Shown: piece after piece, positions 34,144 through 45,743 of the stretch
How positions within the stretch are numbered: position 1 is the stretch's first letter
Layout: the number at the start of each line of letters is the position of its first letter
DNA from: CAZJVD01 sp964549505
Lineage (GTDB): Bacteria > Bdellovibrionota > UBA1018 > CAZJVD01
Assembly: GCA_964549505.1 (NCBI GenBank)
Contig: CAZJVD010000001.1
Location: forward strand, 495,868-559,867
Length of the DNA: 64,000 bases
Direction: 5' to 3'
Position numbers and translations under genes: made by a program
The notes under the pieces: model-generated
Told to the model about the DNA's origin: nothing
What the model saw: the letters and a program-made list of their open reading frames with translations, nothing else
Databases searched by the model: none

Positions 34144-35346
34144 ATGGGTTTGCCAAGTCGAAAACCAGACCCGCGATTTGCAGTCGTCAAAGGTGGAGCG
34201 CCCGAATCTCCAGCGCAACCGCCACCTCCAAAGGAAGGTACGCATATCGATATGCGGTACCTCGTCAAAGCACTGCTTAAGTACAGCGCGTCCGACCTAC
34301 ATCTCAAGATCGGACGTCCCCCGCTCTATCGAATCAATGGGCGACTGATTCCTGCAAAGATGCCTCAGCTCGACAAGCCTTCGATCGAATCCGTTTTGTT
34401 TTCAGTTCTGAATGAAAAACAGCGGGCTGAACTTTTCGAAAAGCGCAGTGTGGACTGTTCGTTTGGGTTTTCAGAGATCGGTCGCTTCCGTTGCAACGTC
34501 TTTTTTCAACGTGGTAGCGTGAGCGCCGTTATTCGGCTGATTCCTCTCAATGTTCCGAGTATCGACGAGTTGGGCCTTCCGCCGGTTCTTAAGGATCTTT
34601 GTTACAAGCCTCGCGGTCTTGTCTTGGTCACAGGCGCGACAGGAAGTGGCAAGTCGACGACATTAGCGGCGATGGTCCAACACATGAACGAGAATCGTTA
34701 TGTTCATGTGCTCACACTCGAAGATCCGATTGAGTTCATCTATCGCGATCAGAAAGCGTCGATCACACAGCGCGAGCTTGGTTCTGATATTCGCGACTTC
34801 TCCGAGGCTTTGTATTCTGGTTTGCGGCAGGATCCGGACGTCATTGTTATCGGTGAGATGCGCGAACAGAGCGTGGTTCAGACCGCTCTGACCGCTGCAG
34901 AGACGGGTCATCTTGTGATCGCGACGCTCCATACGAACGATGCGATCTCGTCCCTCGAGCGCATTCTCGACATCTTTCCGGGTGAAATGCAAAATCAGGT
35001 TCGTGTTCAGCTCGCGTCGTGTTTGGTGGGGATCGTGTCGCAGCGGTTGCTTGTCAAAACAGACGGTACGGGGCGGGTTCCAGCGACAGAAGTGATGATC
35101 AAATCGCCCGCTATCGAGAACTACATCCGTCGCAACGAAGTTCCGCATATCTATGAAGCGATGGCGAACTCCAACGCTTACTATAAGATGCAAACCTTCA
35201 ATCAAGACCTAGAACGCCTAACTGCGCAGAGCACCGTCTCTGTCGACGAAGCACTCAAAGCTTCGAATCAACCTGACGAGCTGCGCATGCGTCTCGCGGG
35301 TGTGCGCCGAGAAGAAGGTTACGGCAACGACCCTAGTAAGACCTGA
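34144..35346 (+). CDS. pilT: PilT, type IV pilus retraction ATPase
   Basis: A 400-residue secretion ATPase of the PilT group. It has Walker A GATGSGKST, the Asp box TLEDPIEF, Walker B LRQDPDVIVIGEMR, the His box HLVIATLHTND and an AIRNLIRE-like C-terminal motif (AIENYIRRNEVPHI). PilT depolymerises pili and drives twitching. A Pro-rich N-terminal extension (residues 1-36) is longer than in P. aeruginosa PilT. No other pil genes are in view. Confidence 0.92.
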   Translation: MGLPSRKPDPRFAVVKGGAPESPAQPPPPKEGTHIDMRYLVKALLKYSASDLHLKIGRPPLYRINGRLIPAKMPQLDKPSIESVLFSVLNEKQRAELFEKRSVDCSFGFSEIGRFRCNVFFQRGSVSAVIRLIPLNVPSIDELGLPPVLKDLCYKPRGLVLVTGATGSGKSTTLAAMVQHMNENRYVHVLTLEDPIEFIYRDQKASITQRELGSDIRDFSEALYSGLRQDPDVIVIGEMREQSVVQTALTAAETGHLVIATLHTNDAISSLERILDIFPGEMQNQVRVQLASCLVGIVSQRLLVKTDGTGRVPATEVMIKSPAIENYIRRNEVPHIYEAMANSNAYYKMQTFNQDLERLTAQSTVSVDEALKASNQPDELRMRLAGVRREEGYGNDPSKT

Positions 35347-35382
35347 ACGCGGTCGCGTTCATTTTATGTTAGTCTAATCCTC

Positions 35383-36051
35383 GTGCAGGCTCTTGCTGTC
35401 GCTGTTTTGGCGCTCGTCTTTGCGGTTCTCACGGCTCCGTGGGTGTTCGCACTTTTCTTTGCGGAGTCGTGGTTAGCTTGGCGATTGAACGCAAAGCTCT
35501 TCGAACGCAGTGGTACGGTTTTCTGGACTTTTCCGGAGCCGACACCCGTTGCGTTTGCGGTTCGTTCGTTCGGACAGCGCGGTCGCATTCTGCTCAGTCA
35601 AGGCTTGCTCGCGCCGCTCACCGAACGCGAAATCGAAGTGCTCGCACGTTTGGGGAGTGAAGAGCTTCACAAACGAGGCACGATTCTTCGGTCCGTTTCC
35701 GCTGTTCTACGATCCTTTGTTCTCGATTTTACTCCTAATGCATGGCGTGGGTTATTGGCTCGCCAGGTATCGAGTCCTGAATTTCGTGGGGCTGATAGTT
35801 GGCGTACCGTCGCAGGGTTTATCCCGTTTCTTATGAATGCGTGGTGGTATCGACTTCTTTCCTTGCCGGCACGGTCGCTCACGGGGCACGATACCGTTTC
35901 TGCTGCTGTGGTTGCTGCCGCTTCGCGAAAGATTCTTGATTTTTCCGAGAAACGACGCTTTCCTGAGCTCGAGCCACTTGAACTAGTTTTAGATCCGATG
36001 TTAGTTACTTCATTTGATGGAAACTCTAAGCACGGCCTCGCGAAGGCTTGA
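35383..36051 (+). CDS. Degenerate M48-like membrane protein
   Basis: A 222-residue protein from a GTG start. A transmembrane helix (residues 1-30) is followed by PEPTPVAFAVRSFGQRGRILLSQGLLAPLTEREIEVLA, a normal M48 lead-in. The zinc motif itself is gone: the segment RLGSEELHKRGTILR occupies the place of HELGHIKHRDTLL. A hydrophobic region follows. It overlaps DUF1844 by 35 bases. The fold is probably retained without catalysis. This is the second M48 homolog in the window with a lost metal site. Confidence 0.6.
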   Translation: MQALAVAVLALVFAVLTAPWVFALFFAESWLAWRLNAKLFERSGTVFWTFPEPTPVAFAVRSFGQRGRILLSQGLLAPLTEREIEVLARLGSEELHKRGTILRSVSAVLRSFVLDFTPNAWRGLLARQVSSPEFRGADSWRTVAGFIPFLMNAWWYRLLSLPARSLTGHDTVSAAVVAAASRKILDFSEKRRFPELEPLELVLDPMLVTSFDGNSKHGLAKA

Positions 36052-36295
36052 TCTCACAACATTTCTTTTGTCGATCTCATCAGCGGTGCTGATCGGTCTG
36101 GGGCTGGTGCCCGATCCGTCGGGGCGTGCTCCGGCGGTCGACCTTGAGATGGCTCGTCAGAACATCGATCTTCTTGAGTTGATCGAAGAGAAGACACGCG
36201 GCAATCGAACTCCTGCTGAAGACACGCTCATCCAACAACTTTTATTTGAAACACGAATGCGTTTTGTTGAGGTTCAAAAAAGTGGCAAGGCTTGA
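36017..36295 (+). CDS. DUF1844 family protein
   Basis: A 92-residue protein matching the DUF1844 pattern: a hydrophobic LLSISSAVLIGLGLVPD, then DLEMARQNIDLLELIEEKTRGNRTPAEDTLIQQLLFETRMRFVEV. The function of the family is unknown. A TTG at 36014 is an alternative start. It overlaps both neighbours (degenerate M48 gene and htrA), so the three genes form a tightly coupled unit. Confidence 0.8.
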   Translation: METLSTASRRLDLTTFLLSISSAVLIGLGLVPDPSGRAPAVDLEMARQNIDLLELIEEKTRGNRTPAEDTLIQQLLFETRMRFVEVQKSGKA

Positions 36296-37862
36296 ACGGC
36301 GAACACTCACGATCGTTACTCTCGTTTCGGGTTCGATTCTCGTTGGTATTGCTGCGCATGTCTTGACGCATGACCAGCTTCCTATCCCAGAGCCTAGTAC
36401 GGTCATCGGTGGCAGTGTGGTTGCCGGTTCGAGCGATGGGGCTGGATCAGCTGGTGGTCTGAACGTTCAGAATATTTTTGTCGAACCAGCGCGGAAAGTC
36501 GTCCCTTCGGTCGTAAATATTTCGACGACGACAAAAATTAAACGTGGACCTCCTGGCGGCCAGGACGATCTTTTCAGGAAGTTTTTTGAACATTTTTTTG
36601 AAGGTCCGGGTAAGCGCGGTGGGCCGGGTGGTGATGACGGCGATGGAGAAGAGGACCGAGGTCCTGCTCCTGTGCCGCAGCAACGGGCGATGTCGTTGGG
36701 TTCCGGATTTGTGATCGATGCGTCCGGTCTTGTCATGACGAACAATCACGTCGTCGAAGGCGCTGACGAAATTAAGATCTACTTTACCGAGAACGAAGAT
36801 GAGATCCCGGTCGATGGAAAAGTGACGGGTCGTGATCCGGAGCTCGACATCGCGCTTGTCGAAGTCAAAACCAAGCGATCGTTGACCGCCGCAGTGCTGG
36901 GTGATTCCGACAAACTCGAGGTGGGTGAGTACGTGATTGCGGTCGGCAATCCTATCGGGCATGGGCATACTGTGAGTCACGGGATCGTCTCCGCAAAAGA
37001 GCGAAATGCTCCGCAGTTTCCAATTGCTCGTTATCTCCAAACAGATGCACCTATCAACCCGGGAAACTCGGGTGGACCGATGGTGAACCTCAAAGGCGAG
37101 GTCGTCGGTATCAATAATGCCATCGATGCTCGAGGGCAGGGAATTGGATTTGCCATTCCTATTAACTCCGTAAAAAAAGTTCTATCGCAGCTTCGTGAAA
37201 AAGGTTCCGTCGCACGCGGTTATATCGGTGTGATGGTGAACCCCATGACTCCGGAGATCGCAGAGCAGCTCGGCGTATCGAAGGACCTTGTGGCTCCCTT
37301 TGTGGCGCATGTGGTGGCTGGTGAGCCGGCAGCAAAAGCTGGTGTTGAACCCTACGACATCATCACGGAGGTCAACGGAAAATCTGTTCGATCGCCCGGT
37401 GATTTGATTCGAGCGATCACCGACGTGAAAGTGGGTGAGGCGGTTAAACTCGATATTCTTCGCAAGAACGACAAGAAGAGTATTAAGGTCACCGTCGCTC
37501 AGCGACCAGCCGGTGGTGAAAAAGATCCCGAAGAATCATCCAAGCCGAAGAAGCCATCTAAACCCGAGCCGATCCGTACGGGTATGAGTCTCGAAACGCT
37601 TACGCCACGACTCGCACGACAGTTTGGTTTTCAAGAGAATGCAAAAGGTGTTCTGGTCACGGATCTTGAATTTGACAGCCCAGCGGCACGGGCAGGGATT
37701 TTTCGTGGTGATGTGATTATGGAAATCGGCCAGAAGCCGGTCAAAACGACAGAAGACTTTTACGGCACGGTCAAAGAAAAGAAGAGCTATCTCTTACGGA
37801 TTCGACGGCCATCGCCGGATGGTCAGTCGGTTTTCAGTGTTGTCGTTCTTGACCTGAAATAG
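36282..37862 (+). CDS. HtrA/DegP-type periplasmic serine protease
   Basis: About 526 residues from the GTG at 36282. A signal anchor is followed by a Gly/Ser linker. The trypsin-like domain has an intact triad: His156 in TNNHVV, Asp189 in ELDIALV and Ser263 in NPGNSGGP. Two PDZ domains follow (about 300-390 and 420-515). A Gly/Asp-rich insertion (about residues 88-130) lies in the LA-loop region. It degrades or refolds misfolded envelope proteins. The start overlaps the end of the DUF1844 gene by 14 bases. Confidence 0.93.
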   Translation: MARLERRTLTIVTLVSGSILVGIAAHVLTHDQLPIPEPSTVIGGSVVAGSSDGAGSAGGLNVQNIFVEPARKVVPSVVNISTTTKIKRGPPGGQDDLFRKFFEHFFEGPGKRGGPGGDDGDGEEDRGPAPVPQQRAMSLGSGFVIDASGLVMTNNHVVEGADEIKIYFTENEDEIPVDGKVTGRDPELDIALVEVKTKRSLTAAVLGDSDKLEVGEYVIAVGNPIGHGHTVSHGIVSAKERNAPQFPIARYLQTDAPINPGNSGGPMVNLKGEVVGINNAIDARGQGIGFAIPINSVKKVLSQLREKGSVARGYIGVMVNPMTPEIAEQLGVSKDLVAPFVAHVVAGEPAAKAGVEPYDIITEVNGKSVRSPGDLIRAITDVKVGEAVKLDILRKNDKKSIKVTVAQRPAGGEKDPEESSKPKKPSKPEPIRTGMSLETLTPRLARQFGFQENAKGVLVTDLEFDSPAARAGIFRGDVIMEIGQKPVKTTEDFYGTVKEKKSYLLRIRRPSPDGQSVFSVVVLDLK

Positions 37863-37907
37863 ACACAGATTTCTCTAGGGTTACGCGCGGTTGACAGTTA
37901 GGAAGCG

Positions 37908-40499
<2,592 letters not shown>

Positions 40500-40559
40500 A
40501 AGTTAATCTACAATAAAAATTGAAGATGTTGTTGACGCGTGGACGTAAGGAGACGCTCC

Positions 40560-40874
40560 ATGGAACTGACCGAAATAAAGATTTTCCCCGTCGATGAAGA
40601 AAAGCTCAAGGCTTACGTCACGATTGTGCTCGATGATTGTTTCGTCGTTCGCGATCTCAAAATCATCAACGGAAACACTGGGCTCTTTGTCGCCATGCCG
40701 AGTAAGAAACGCAAAGACGGCACTTATAAAGACGTAGCGCATCCGCTCAATCAATCAACGCGTACGATGATAGAAGACAAGATCCTCAAGGCCTATCTCG
40801 AGGTCATCAAGTCAGGTGACGGAGGCGGTAGCTCCAGTCCCGACGACGATCTGACTGAAGAAAAAGGCGCCTAG
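40560..40874 (+). CDS. spoVG: SpoVG-family RNA/DNA-binding regulator
   Basis: A 104-residue SpoVG homolog: MELTEIKIFPVDEEKLKAYV, DDCFVVRDLKII and the MPSKKRKDGTYKDVAHPLNQ core. The ATG at 40560 has TAAGGAG upstream. SpoVG is a site-specific RNA and DNA binder known in Firmicutes, spirochaetes and delta-type proteobacteria. The C-terminal tail is acidic (SSSPDDDLTEEKGA). It is convergent with a lipoprotein gene, leaving 2 bases. Confidence 0.93.
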   Translation: MELTEIKIFPVDEEKLKAYVTIVLDDCFVVRDLKIINGNTGLFVAMPSKKRKDGTYKDVAHPLNQSTRTMIEDKILKAYLEVIKSGDGGGSSSPDDDLTEEKGA

Positions 40875-40876
40875 GC

Positions 40877-41533
40877 TTAACGTTCCAAAAATTCCGCTAA
40901 CGCGCGTAGATACTCTCGTGCGTCCAGTGTCTTACAATTCGTTTCGGTGTCGACTGTATAGGTGCGACTCAGCGTTTGTAAGTGAGCCAGGCTGTCTCTT
41001 AGTTTTTCGACGGAGAAGGCCTGCAAGCTATAAAAGTGGTGATCCTTCTCAGAGGGTGTCATTTCAGACGGAAACACGTGCTCCACGACCGAGCCGGTTG
41101 TTTCGATCTGATACGCACGGATCGTGAGTGTCGCCGTCTCGGCGTCCAATGAGAACATTGGCGTACCAGTCGACGTCACCGTCTGGCTCATACGATCAAA
41201 GTAATCGCTGTTGGCATTGTAATGCCGAACGCGGACACGATCACCGGTCTGGGTTTCGCGCGCCGGACTTTCGATCACGATCGTTGCGAAGTCTTGAAGG
41301 AGGTCGGCGAAGCTAGCTTTTAAGATTTCGCTATCGACGACCGTGTCATCCATCGCGTCGTGGATCTCGCGAAACTGTTTGTAGGTGCATGGATCCGTCG
41401 AGCTCGCGCGAACGACAAAGGGCTTGCCGAGGCCTTCTTCGAATGCGTTCTTAATCTCGAGAATTGTTGAAGGTCGCGTAGGGCAGCCCAGTAATCCCAG
41501 AGCCAAAACCGAAAGAATCAAACCATGTCTCAT
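40877..41533 (-). CDS. Lipoprotein, unknown function
   Basis: A 218-residue lipoprotein with lipobox LLGC near residue 17. It contains three Cys after the lipid anchor (DPCTYKQF and ETNCKTLD). No domain is recognised. It stands alone between spoVG and the cyclic-nucleotide-binding-like pair. Confidence 0.65.
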   Translation of the reverse strand: MRHGLILSVLALGLLGCPTRPSTILEIKNAFEEGLGKPFVVRASSTDPCTYKQFREIHDAMDDTVVDSEILKASFADLLQDFATIVIESPARETQTGDRVRVRHYNANSDYFDRMSQTVTSTGTPMFSLDAETATLTIRAYQIETTGSVVEHVFPSEMTPSEKDHHFYSLQAFSVEKLRDSLAHLQTLSRTYTVDTETNCKTLDAREYLRALAEFLER

Positions 41534-41596
41534 TGTTCATCCCCGTCTCGCGCAGTTAGCTAACATCGTAAAAGGTGAGTGTCAAAGGGGGGCGCT

Positions 41597-42856
41597 CTAG
41601 GCGGCGTTCTTTTTCTTCAGATCTGTGTCGCAAACGGGGCAGTAGGTCTGCTCTTTTCGAAGCGTACTCATGCAGTTTGGGCAGAGAGTCTCGTGGGGTT
41701 GGGCGGGATGCGTGCGGATCTTGATCGGCTTCCCAGACAAGACCATCGGGCTCCAGGCATCGATCGCGCTACCCTCTCGCTTTTCTTCGGCAGCAGTCTG
41801 AACGGGCGCGGCATCAAGGGTTTCCGGTCGCGCTGGTTCGAGTTCGACAAGCCCGTTGGTGTTCCAACGTTCGACCTCTTTGAGGACCTGCCAGTTGAGA
41901 AGCATTTGTTCAAACTCTGACTTGATGAACGAGAGTCGGCCACCATCCGATGTCGAAACACGTTTCATCATGAGCCCCTTCTGTTCGAGGCGGATAATCT
42001 GCTCTCCATCAAAGGTCTTGCCGAAAACCTCTTTCATCGCGTCGACTGTGGCTTTGTACGGCAGCGTGACCATTCCTGTGCGGTCGGTTCGATACGTGTC
42101 GGCGATGCGAACGAGGTGCTCCGTGACTTCTGTTGTTTTATCGTCCGTTTTGAGCATTCCGGCGTGACCGGTCTTGAATTGGTAGTTCTGGTAAAAGTCA
42201 AAAAACTTCTCGACTTGGATCATGTTCGTGAACCGGATGGCTTTCCAATCGGTGTCGTATTCGGATTCACGGACCGGGACGGCGTAACCGAGATTGGTCA
42301 ACACATGAATGCCTTCTTCGAGGCGAATAGGATCTTCGAGAAAAACTTCGGTCGCGTAGGCTCGAAATGCGTCCCATTCAACGAGAACGACGTCGCCTTC
42401 TTTTTTTCCGACGTACTGAGCGGTATGAAAGATGACACCGAAAAGTTTGGCAATGACATCCGACGGACAGGGGCGGGCGTGTCGTGCGACTTTGATCCCG
42501 CGCAGTTCGGACAAGCTGATCTTGAGGCGTTCGAGCAGACCTTTGATGATCGGGTAGACGGTGAGACCCGACCCATCGATTTGCGAGCGAGCTGTCTCGA
42601 GCGGGATTTCAAGAACCTCGGTGTCTTTGACCGCTATGGCGCTCACGCCCGTGGGGGCTCCGCCGATGAGAGCGTCTTCGCGTAAGCACTGGCCAGCGCC
42701 GATGAAGTATAAGGGCGTGCAGCCATCTTTGAGAATGCAGATTGAGATCAATCCCGATTGAACGAGAAACACATGCGTCGGTCGGGTCGTCGCCGTGAGA
42801 ATTGTTTCTCCACGCTTGAAGCTTCGAGTCTGGATCGGAGCGGGCGCTTTAGCCAT
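41597..42856 (-). CDS. Cyclic-nucleotide-binding-like protein with C-terminal zinc ribbon
   Basis: A 419-residue protein. Residues 1-115 are a cNMP-binding beta-roll (FKRGETILTATTRPTHVFLVQSGLISI). A conserved middle follows, including ARPCPSDVIAKLFGVIFHTAQY and VFLEDPIRLEEGIHVLTNLGYA. The C-terminus is a zinc ribbon with four Cys (LCPNCMSTL...TYCPVCDTDL). It is a paralog of the upstream gene, which lacks the ribbon. The Arg and Glu that bind the cyclic phosphate in Crp are not obviously present, so the ligand is open. The two genes are separated by 3 bases. Confidence 0.75.
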   Translation of the reverse strand: MAKAPAPIQTRSFKRGETILTATTRPTHVFLVQSGLISICILKDGCTPLYFIGAGQCLREDALIGGAPTGVSAIAVKDTEVLEIPLETARSQIDGSGLTVYPIIKGLLERLKISLSELRGIKVARHARPCPSDVIAKLFGVIFHTAQYVGKKEGDVVLVEWDAFRAYATEVFLEDPIRLEEGIHVLTNLGYAVPVRESEYDTDWKAIRFTNMIQVEKFFDFYQNYQFKTGHAGMLKTDDKTTEVTEHLVRIADTYRTDRTGMVTLPYKATVDAMKEVFGKTFDGEQIIRLEQKGLMMKRVSTSDGGRLSFIKSEFEQMLLNWQVLKEVERWNTNGLVELEPARPETLDAAPVQTAAEEKREGSAIDAWSPMVLSGKPIKIRTHPAQPHETLCPNCMSTLRKEQTYCPVCDTDLKKKNAA

Positions 42857-42859
42857 GGA

Positions 42860-43939
42860 TTAAGCGGCCTCCTTTCCTCTCCTGTCAGGAGCTGGTTCGG
42901 GCGCTCCTGGTGCTACTCCGTTCTGATTCCACTCGTGAAGTTTGATCGAGATACGCCAGTTTTTGAACATCTTCTTGATCGCGCTCGGAACGAAGGTCAA
43001 GACTTTTTGATCGCCAGTCTGATCGATTTCAGCGGCGAGCCCTTGCCAGATCAGTACATCGAGATCTGTCATTCCAAACGTTGCTTCACGTAGTTCAGTC
43101 TGTAGCGCACTGAGGGCATCTTCGAGGGGGAGACGTATGACTGCAGTCTCAGGTCCGGTTCCTCGAAACGTGCGCAAGAGCATCTCGCCGGCTTTGAGTG
43201 AGCGATCGTTCAGGTCAATCGGTAAGGTTCCGTTTCCTGTTTTGACTCGTCCGCGTGCGAACTCTGAAAAGCTTTTGAGCTGATCGAGATCCTTGAACTG
43301 CACAAAACCGAGCTCATCGGGCTCGTCAGGGTCGATTTCGTTTTTCACCATCTCCAACTTTGCGTAACCCAGATGGACGAGCAGATAGACGGCTTGCTCC
43401 AAGCGGACAGGTGATTCCAAGAAGACGCGTTGGCAGTACTTTCTAAAGGTCGGCCATACGATGCGATGCCAGCCGTCTTTCGCCTTTGGTGCTGTGTACA
43501 TGACGACATGATAGATCGTCGCAAAAAGCTTTGCTGTCAGTTCGGATGGGCATGGAGTCGGATCGTCGGAGAGCTTGAGACGCCGGATCTCACTCAAAGA
43601 AGCCTGATACTTAGCCAGGATACTCATGACCAATTGTTTGAGGCCGGGAGCGATCTTTTCGAGTGCCTGGTGCGTGGTCTCCGCCGTGACCTCGATGACG
43701 GTCGTTGCGTTCAGGGCGATCGCGGAGTTTTCGTAGATGGGCGCGCCCTCGATCGCCTCGGCGCCGACGATCTGTGGTGCTGTGGCTTGGAAAATCTCAA
43801 CAGGACCGGTTGGCTTTGTGATCGTGACGGAGACAAGGCCCGTCTGGAGTAAAAAGATCTTACCGGCGGGATCGCCTTGGCGATAAAGAACATCGCCCTT
43901 TGCGTAGCTTTTTGTGCCGGTTTTGGATTGCACAGCCAT
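42860..43939 (-). CDS. Cyclic-nucleotide-binding-like protein, paralog
   Basis: About 359 residues from the ATG at 43939 (a longer frame reaches 44002). The N-terminal beta-roll (YAKGDVLYRQGDPAGKIFLLQTGLVSVTI) is a cNMP-binding-like domain. The middle matches the neighbour: SLSEIRRLKLSDDPTPCPSELTAKLFATIYH and VFLESPVRLEQAVYLLVHLGYA. No DNA-binding helix-turn-helix is visible. It is divergent from the HD-GYP gene. The pair is probably lineage-specific. Confidence 0.75.
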   Translation of the reverse strand: MAVQSKTGTKSYAKGDVLYRQGDPAGKIFLLQTGLVSVTITKPTGPVEIFQATAPQIVGAEAIEGAPIYENSAIALNATTVIEVTAETTHQALEKIAPGLKQLVMSILAKYQASLSEIRRLKLSDDPTPCPSELTAKLFATIYHVVMYTAPKAKDGWHRIVWPTFRKYCQRVFLESPVRLEQAVYLLVHLGYAKLEMVKNEIDPDEPDELGFVQFKDLDQLKSFSEFARGRVKTGNGTLPIDLNDRSLKAGEMLLRTFRGTGPETAVIRLPLEDALSALQTELREATFGMTDLDVLIWQGLAAEIDQTGDQKVLTFVPSAIKKMFKNWRISIKLHEWNQNGVAPGAPEPAPDRRGKEAA

Positions 43940-44022
43940 ATCGACGTTTCGACAATCAGCCCAAGCTTCTAAAGGACCGAAAGTAGACGAAGCGTGCGGC
44001 ACCTGTTAGCTTTTAATTCTGA

Positions 44023-44946
44023 GTGTCGGAATCGTATCTTCAGTGGAGCACTGACAAAATCCTGCCGGGAGAGCCTCTTCCAGCACCACTTTTTTTACTG
44101 CTTGAAGGGCGTTACGTTCGGTACCGCTCAAAGGGCCAAATAATTGACAGGCTGACCTTTGACCGGCTTGAGCACAAGCATGTTCAGGAACTCTACATTG
44201 CCAGCGCGGATGTAGCGGTGTTTGAAACTTGGGTTCAGAACGCCCATCAGATCAAAGCCACAAAAGAGACCAAGAACTTGCGGATCACGCGTGAGGAATC
44301 GCGCCGACATGTGGCTGATATTTTTCATTCGTTCCATAAAGACGAAGCCATCACGCAAGCGCTTGAGACATCAATGAACCTTGTAGAAGAGATTACGAAA
44401 CAGCCCTTTGCCACCCAGGCGCTTTCGGAACTCCAGACCTTGTCGCGAGGAACCGCTGATCATTCGGTGAACGTGAGTGTGCTCTCAGTCTACCTCGCGT
44501 TGAACATGGGTTATTCGCACATGATTATTTTGAAGCATTTAGGTGCGGGCGCACTCTTGCACGATATTGGTAAGATTGATGCGCTTAAGATCGAAGAAGG
44601 GCATCAGAAGGAATACGACGAAAAAATTCGTCAGCACCCTCTCATCGGTGAAGCGATGTTAGCTGGCAGCGACACGATCACGCGCGAAATGCGACTGATC
44701 ATCGCTCAACACCATGAGTGTCACGATGGCAGCGGTTACCCAAAGAAGCTCCACGGCGACCAGATCTACGATCTTGCGAAAATCGTTTCGATTGCGAATA
44801 CGTTTGATGGCCTCGTTTCAGGGGCGATCGGATCGTTAGCGGAACGTCAGCAGTACGCGCTCGCCCAGCTGAAAGGTCCACTCGCTCCGAAGTTCCAGCC
44901 CATGAAGCTTCAGAAAGCGATCAAGATTCTAGGGTTGGGGATCTAA
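44023..44946 (+). CDS. HD-GYP domain phosphodiesterase (c-di-GMP hydrolase candidate)
   Basis: A 307-residue protein. The N-terminal 70 residues (LFLLLEGRYVRYRSKGQIIDRL) resemble the DUF3391-like lead of HD-GYP proteins. The catalytic HD-GYP domain has HDIGK at 180-184, the HHE at 230-232 and DGSGYP at 235-240, all intact. HD-GYP enzymes hydrolyse c-di-GMP. A GTG start is used. It is transcribed away from the two cNMP-binding-like proteins, with a short shared promoter region, so the three may form one signalling module. Confidence 0.88.
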   Translation: MSESYLQWSTDKILPGEPLPAPLFLLLEGRYVRYRSKGQIIDRLTFDRLEHKHVQELYIASADVAVFETWVQNAHQIKATKETKNLRITREESRRHVADIFHSFHKDEAITQALETSMNLVEEITKQPFATQALSELQTLSRGTADHSVNVSVLSVYLALNMGYSHMIILKHLGAGALLHDIGKIDALKIEEGHQKEYDEKIRQHPLIGEAMLAGSDTITREMRLIIAQHHECHDGSGYPKKLHGDQIYDLAKIVSIANTFDGLVSGAIGSLAERQQYALAQLKGPLAPKFQPMKLQKAIKILGLGI

Positions 44947-44996
44947 CATGGAGATGAGTATATCTCGCTTTTCAGAGCGTTCGCGTTTCCACAGCG

Positions 44997-45017
44997 CCTA
45001 GGGTTTCAAACCTAGGG
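44997..45017. repeat. Imperfect palindrome CCTAGG...CCTAGG
   Basis: CCTAGGGTTTCAAACCTAGGG is an inverted repeat with a single bulged G. It lies 50 bases after the HD-GYP stop and may be a weak 3' hairpin or a binding site upstream of the abiE operon. Confidence 0.5.
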
Positions 45018-45062
45018 TCCACACCACACTACAAAGACAAGTAATTACATATAGTTATATAG

Positions 45063-45103
45063 TTATGCATGAAACTATCGATTTTCGATAGTTTCATGCA
45101 TAA
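45063..45103 (+). promoter_or_regulatory. Operator-like palindrome of the abiE operon
   Basis: TTATGCATGAAACTATCGA (45063-45081) and its exact complement (45085-45103) form a 19-bp perfect inverted repeat around TTT. It ends 7 bases before the abiEi ATG. AbiEi antitoxins autorepress by binding inverted repeats upstream of their operon, so this is the likely operator. Confidence 0.85.
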
Positions 45104-45110
45104 TTAGATC

Positions 45111-45743
45111 ATGTCGTCACTCCTCGATGCAATCCTCGATCACGTTCCCTATGACACGATCACAGACACGGAACTCACGACCTTACTTAGAGGGTCCGCT
45201 GCCAGTCGACACAACCAGCTCAAGCGGGCTGTTGCTAAGGGCGATCTACTGCACATCCGTCGAGGGGTCTATCAGCTTGCCAAACGGTATCAGCGTAAGC
45301 CGGTCAATCCCTATGAGCTCAGTCAGAAGATCTATGGACCATCGTATGTCAGTTTCGAGTCTGCACTTTCGTTTCATGGTCTGATTCCAGAAGGCGTGTA
45401 TTCAGTTGCTTGCGCTAGTTTGAAACGATCGCGAGAGTTCCGCACTCCGCTCGGAGTGTACGCTTACAAGCAGATTCCAAAGAGAGTCTTCTACATTGGG
45501 GTCGATCGTGTTGAAAAAGATACCGACGTTTTTCTAATGGCAATGCCGTTCAAAGCTTTGGCCGACATTTTGTTTTCCCGTCGGCTGGAAGGATTAAGTT
45601 CACATGCATTTTTGGAAAGTCTACGAATTGATAAGCAGGACCTCAAGATTGATCCGGACGATGTTCAGGTGCTCGTTCGGGACTACCGCTCAGAGAGGGT
45701 CCGTCAGTTCTTTGAAGAACTGCTGAAAGAGGTAGCTCTGTGA
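45111..45743 (+). CDS. abiEi: AbiEi-family antitoxin (type IV toxin-antitoxin)
   Basis: A 210-residue protein with a winged helix at residues 1-70 (LTTLLRGSAASRHNQLKRAVAKGDLLHIRRGVYQLA). The AbiEi C-terminal antitoxin domain follows (YVSFESALSFHGLIPEG). It represses its own operon and counters the AbiEii nucleotidyltransferase. The stop overlaps the toxin start as GTGA, so they are translationally coupled. A 19-bp palindrome lies just upstream. Confidence 0.88.
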   Translation: MSSLLDAILDHVPYDTITDTELTTLLRGSAASRHNQLKRAVAKGDLLHIRRGVYQLAKRYQRKPVNPYELSQKIYGPSYVSFESALSFHGLIPEGVYSVACASLKRSREFRTPLGVYAYKQIPKRVFYIGVDRVEKDTDVFLMAMPFKALADILFSRRLEGLSSHAFLESLRIDKQDLKIDPDDVQVLVRDYRSERVRQFFEELLKEVAL

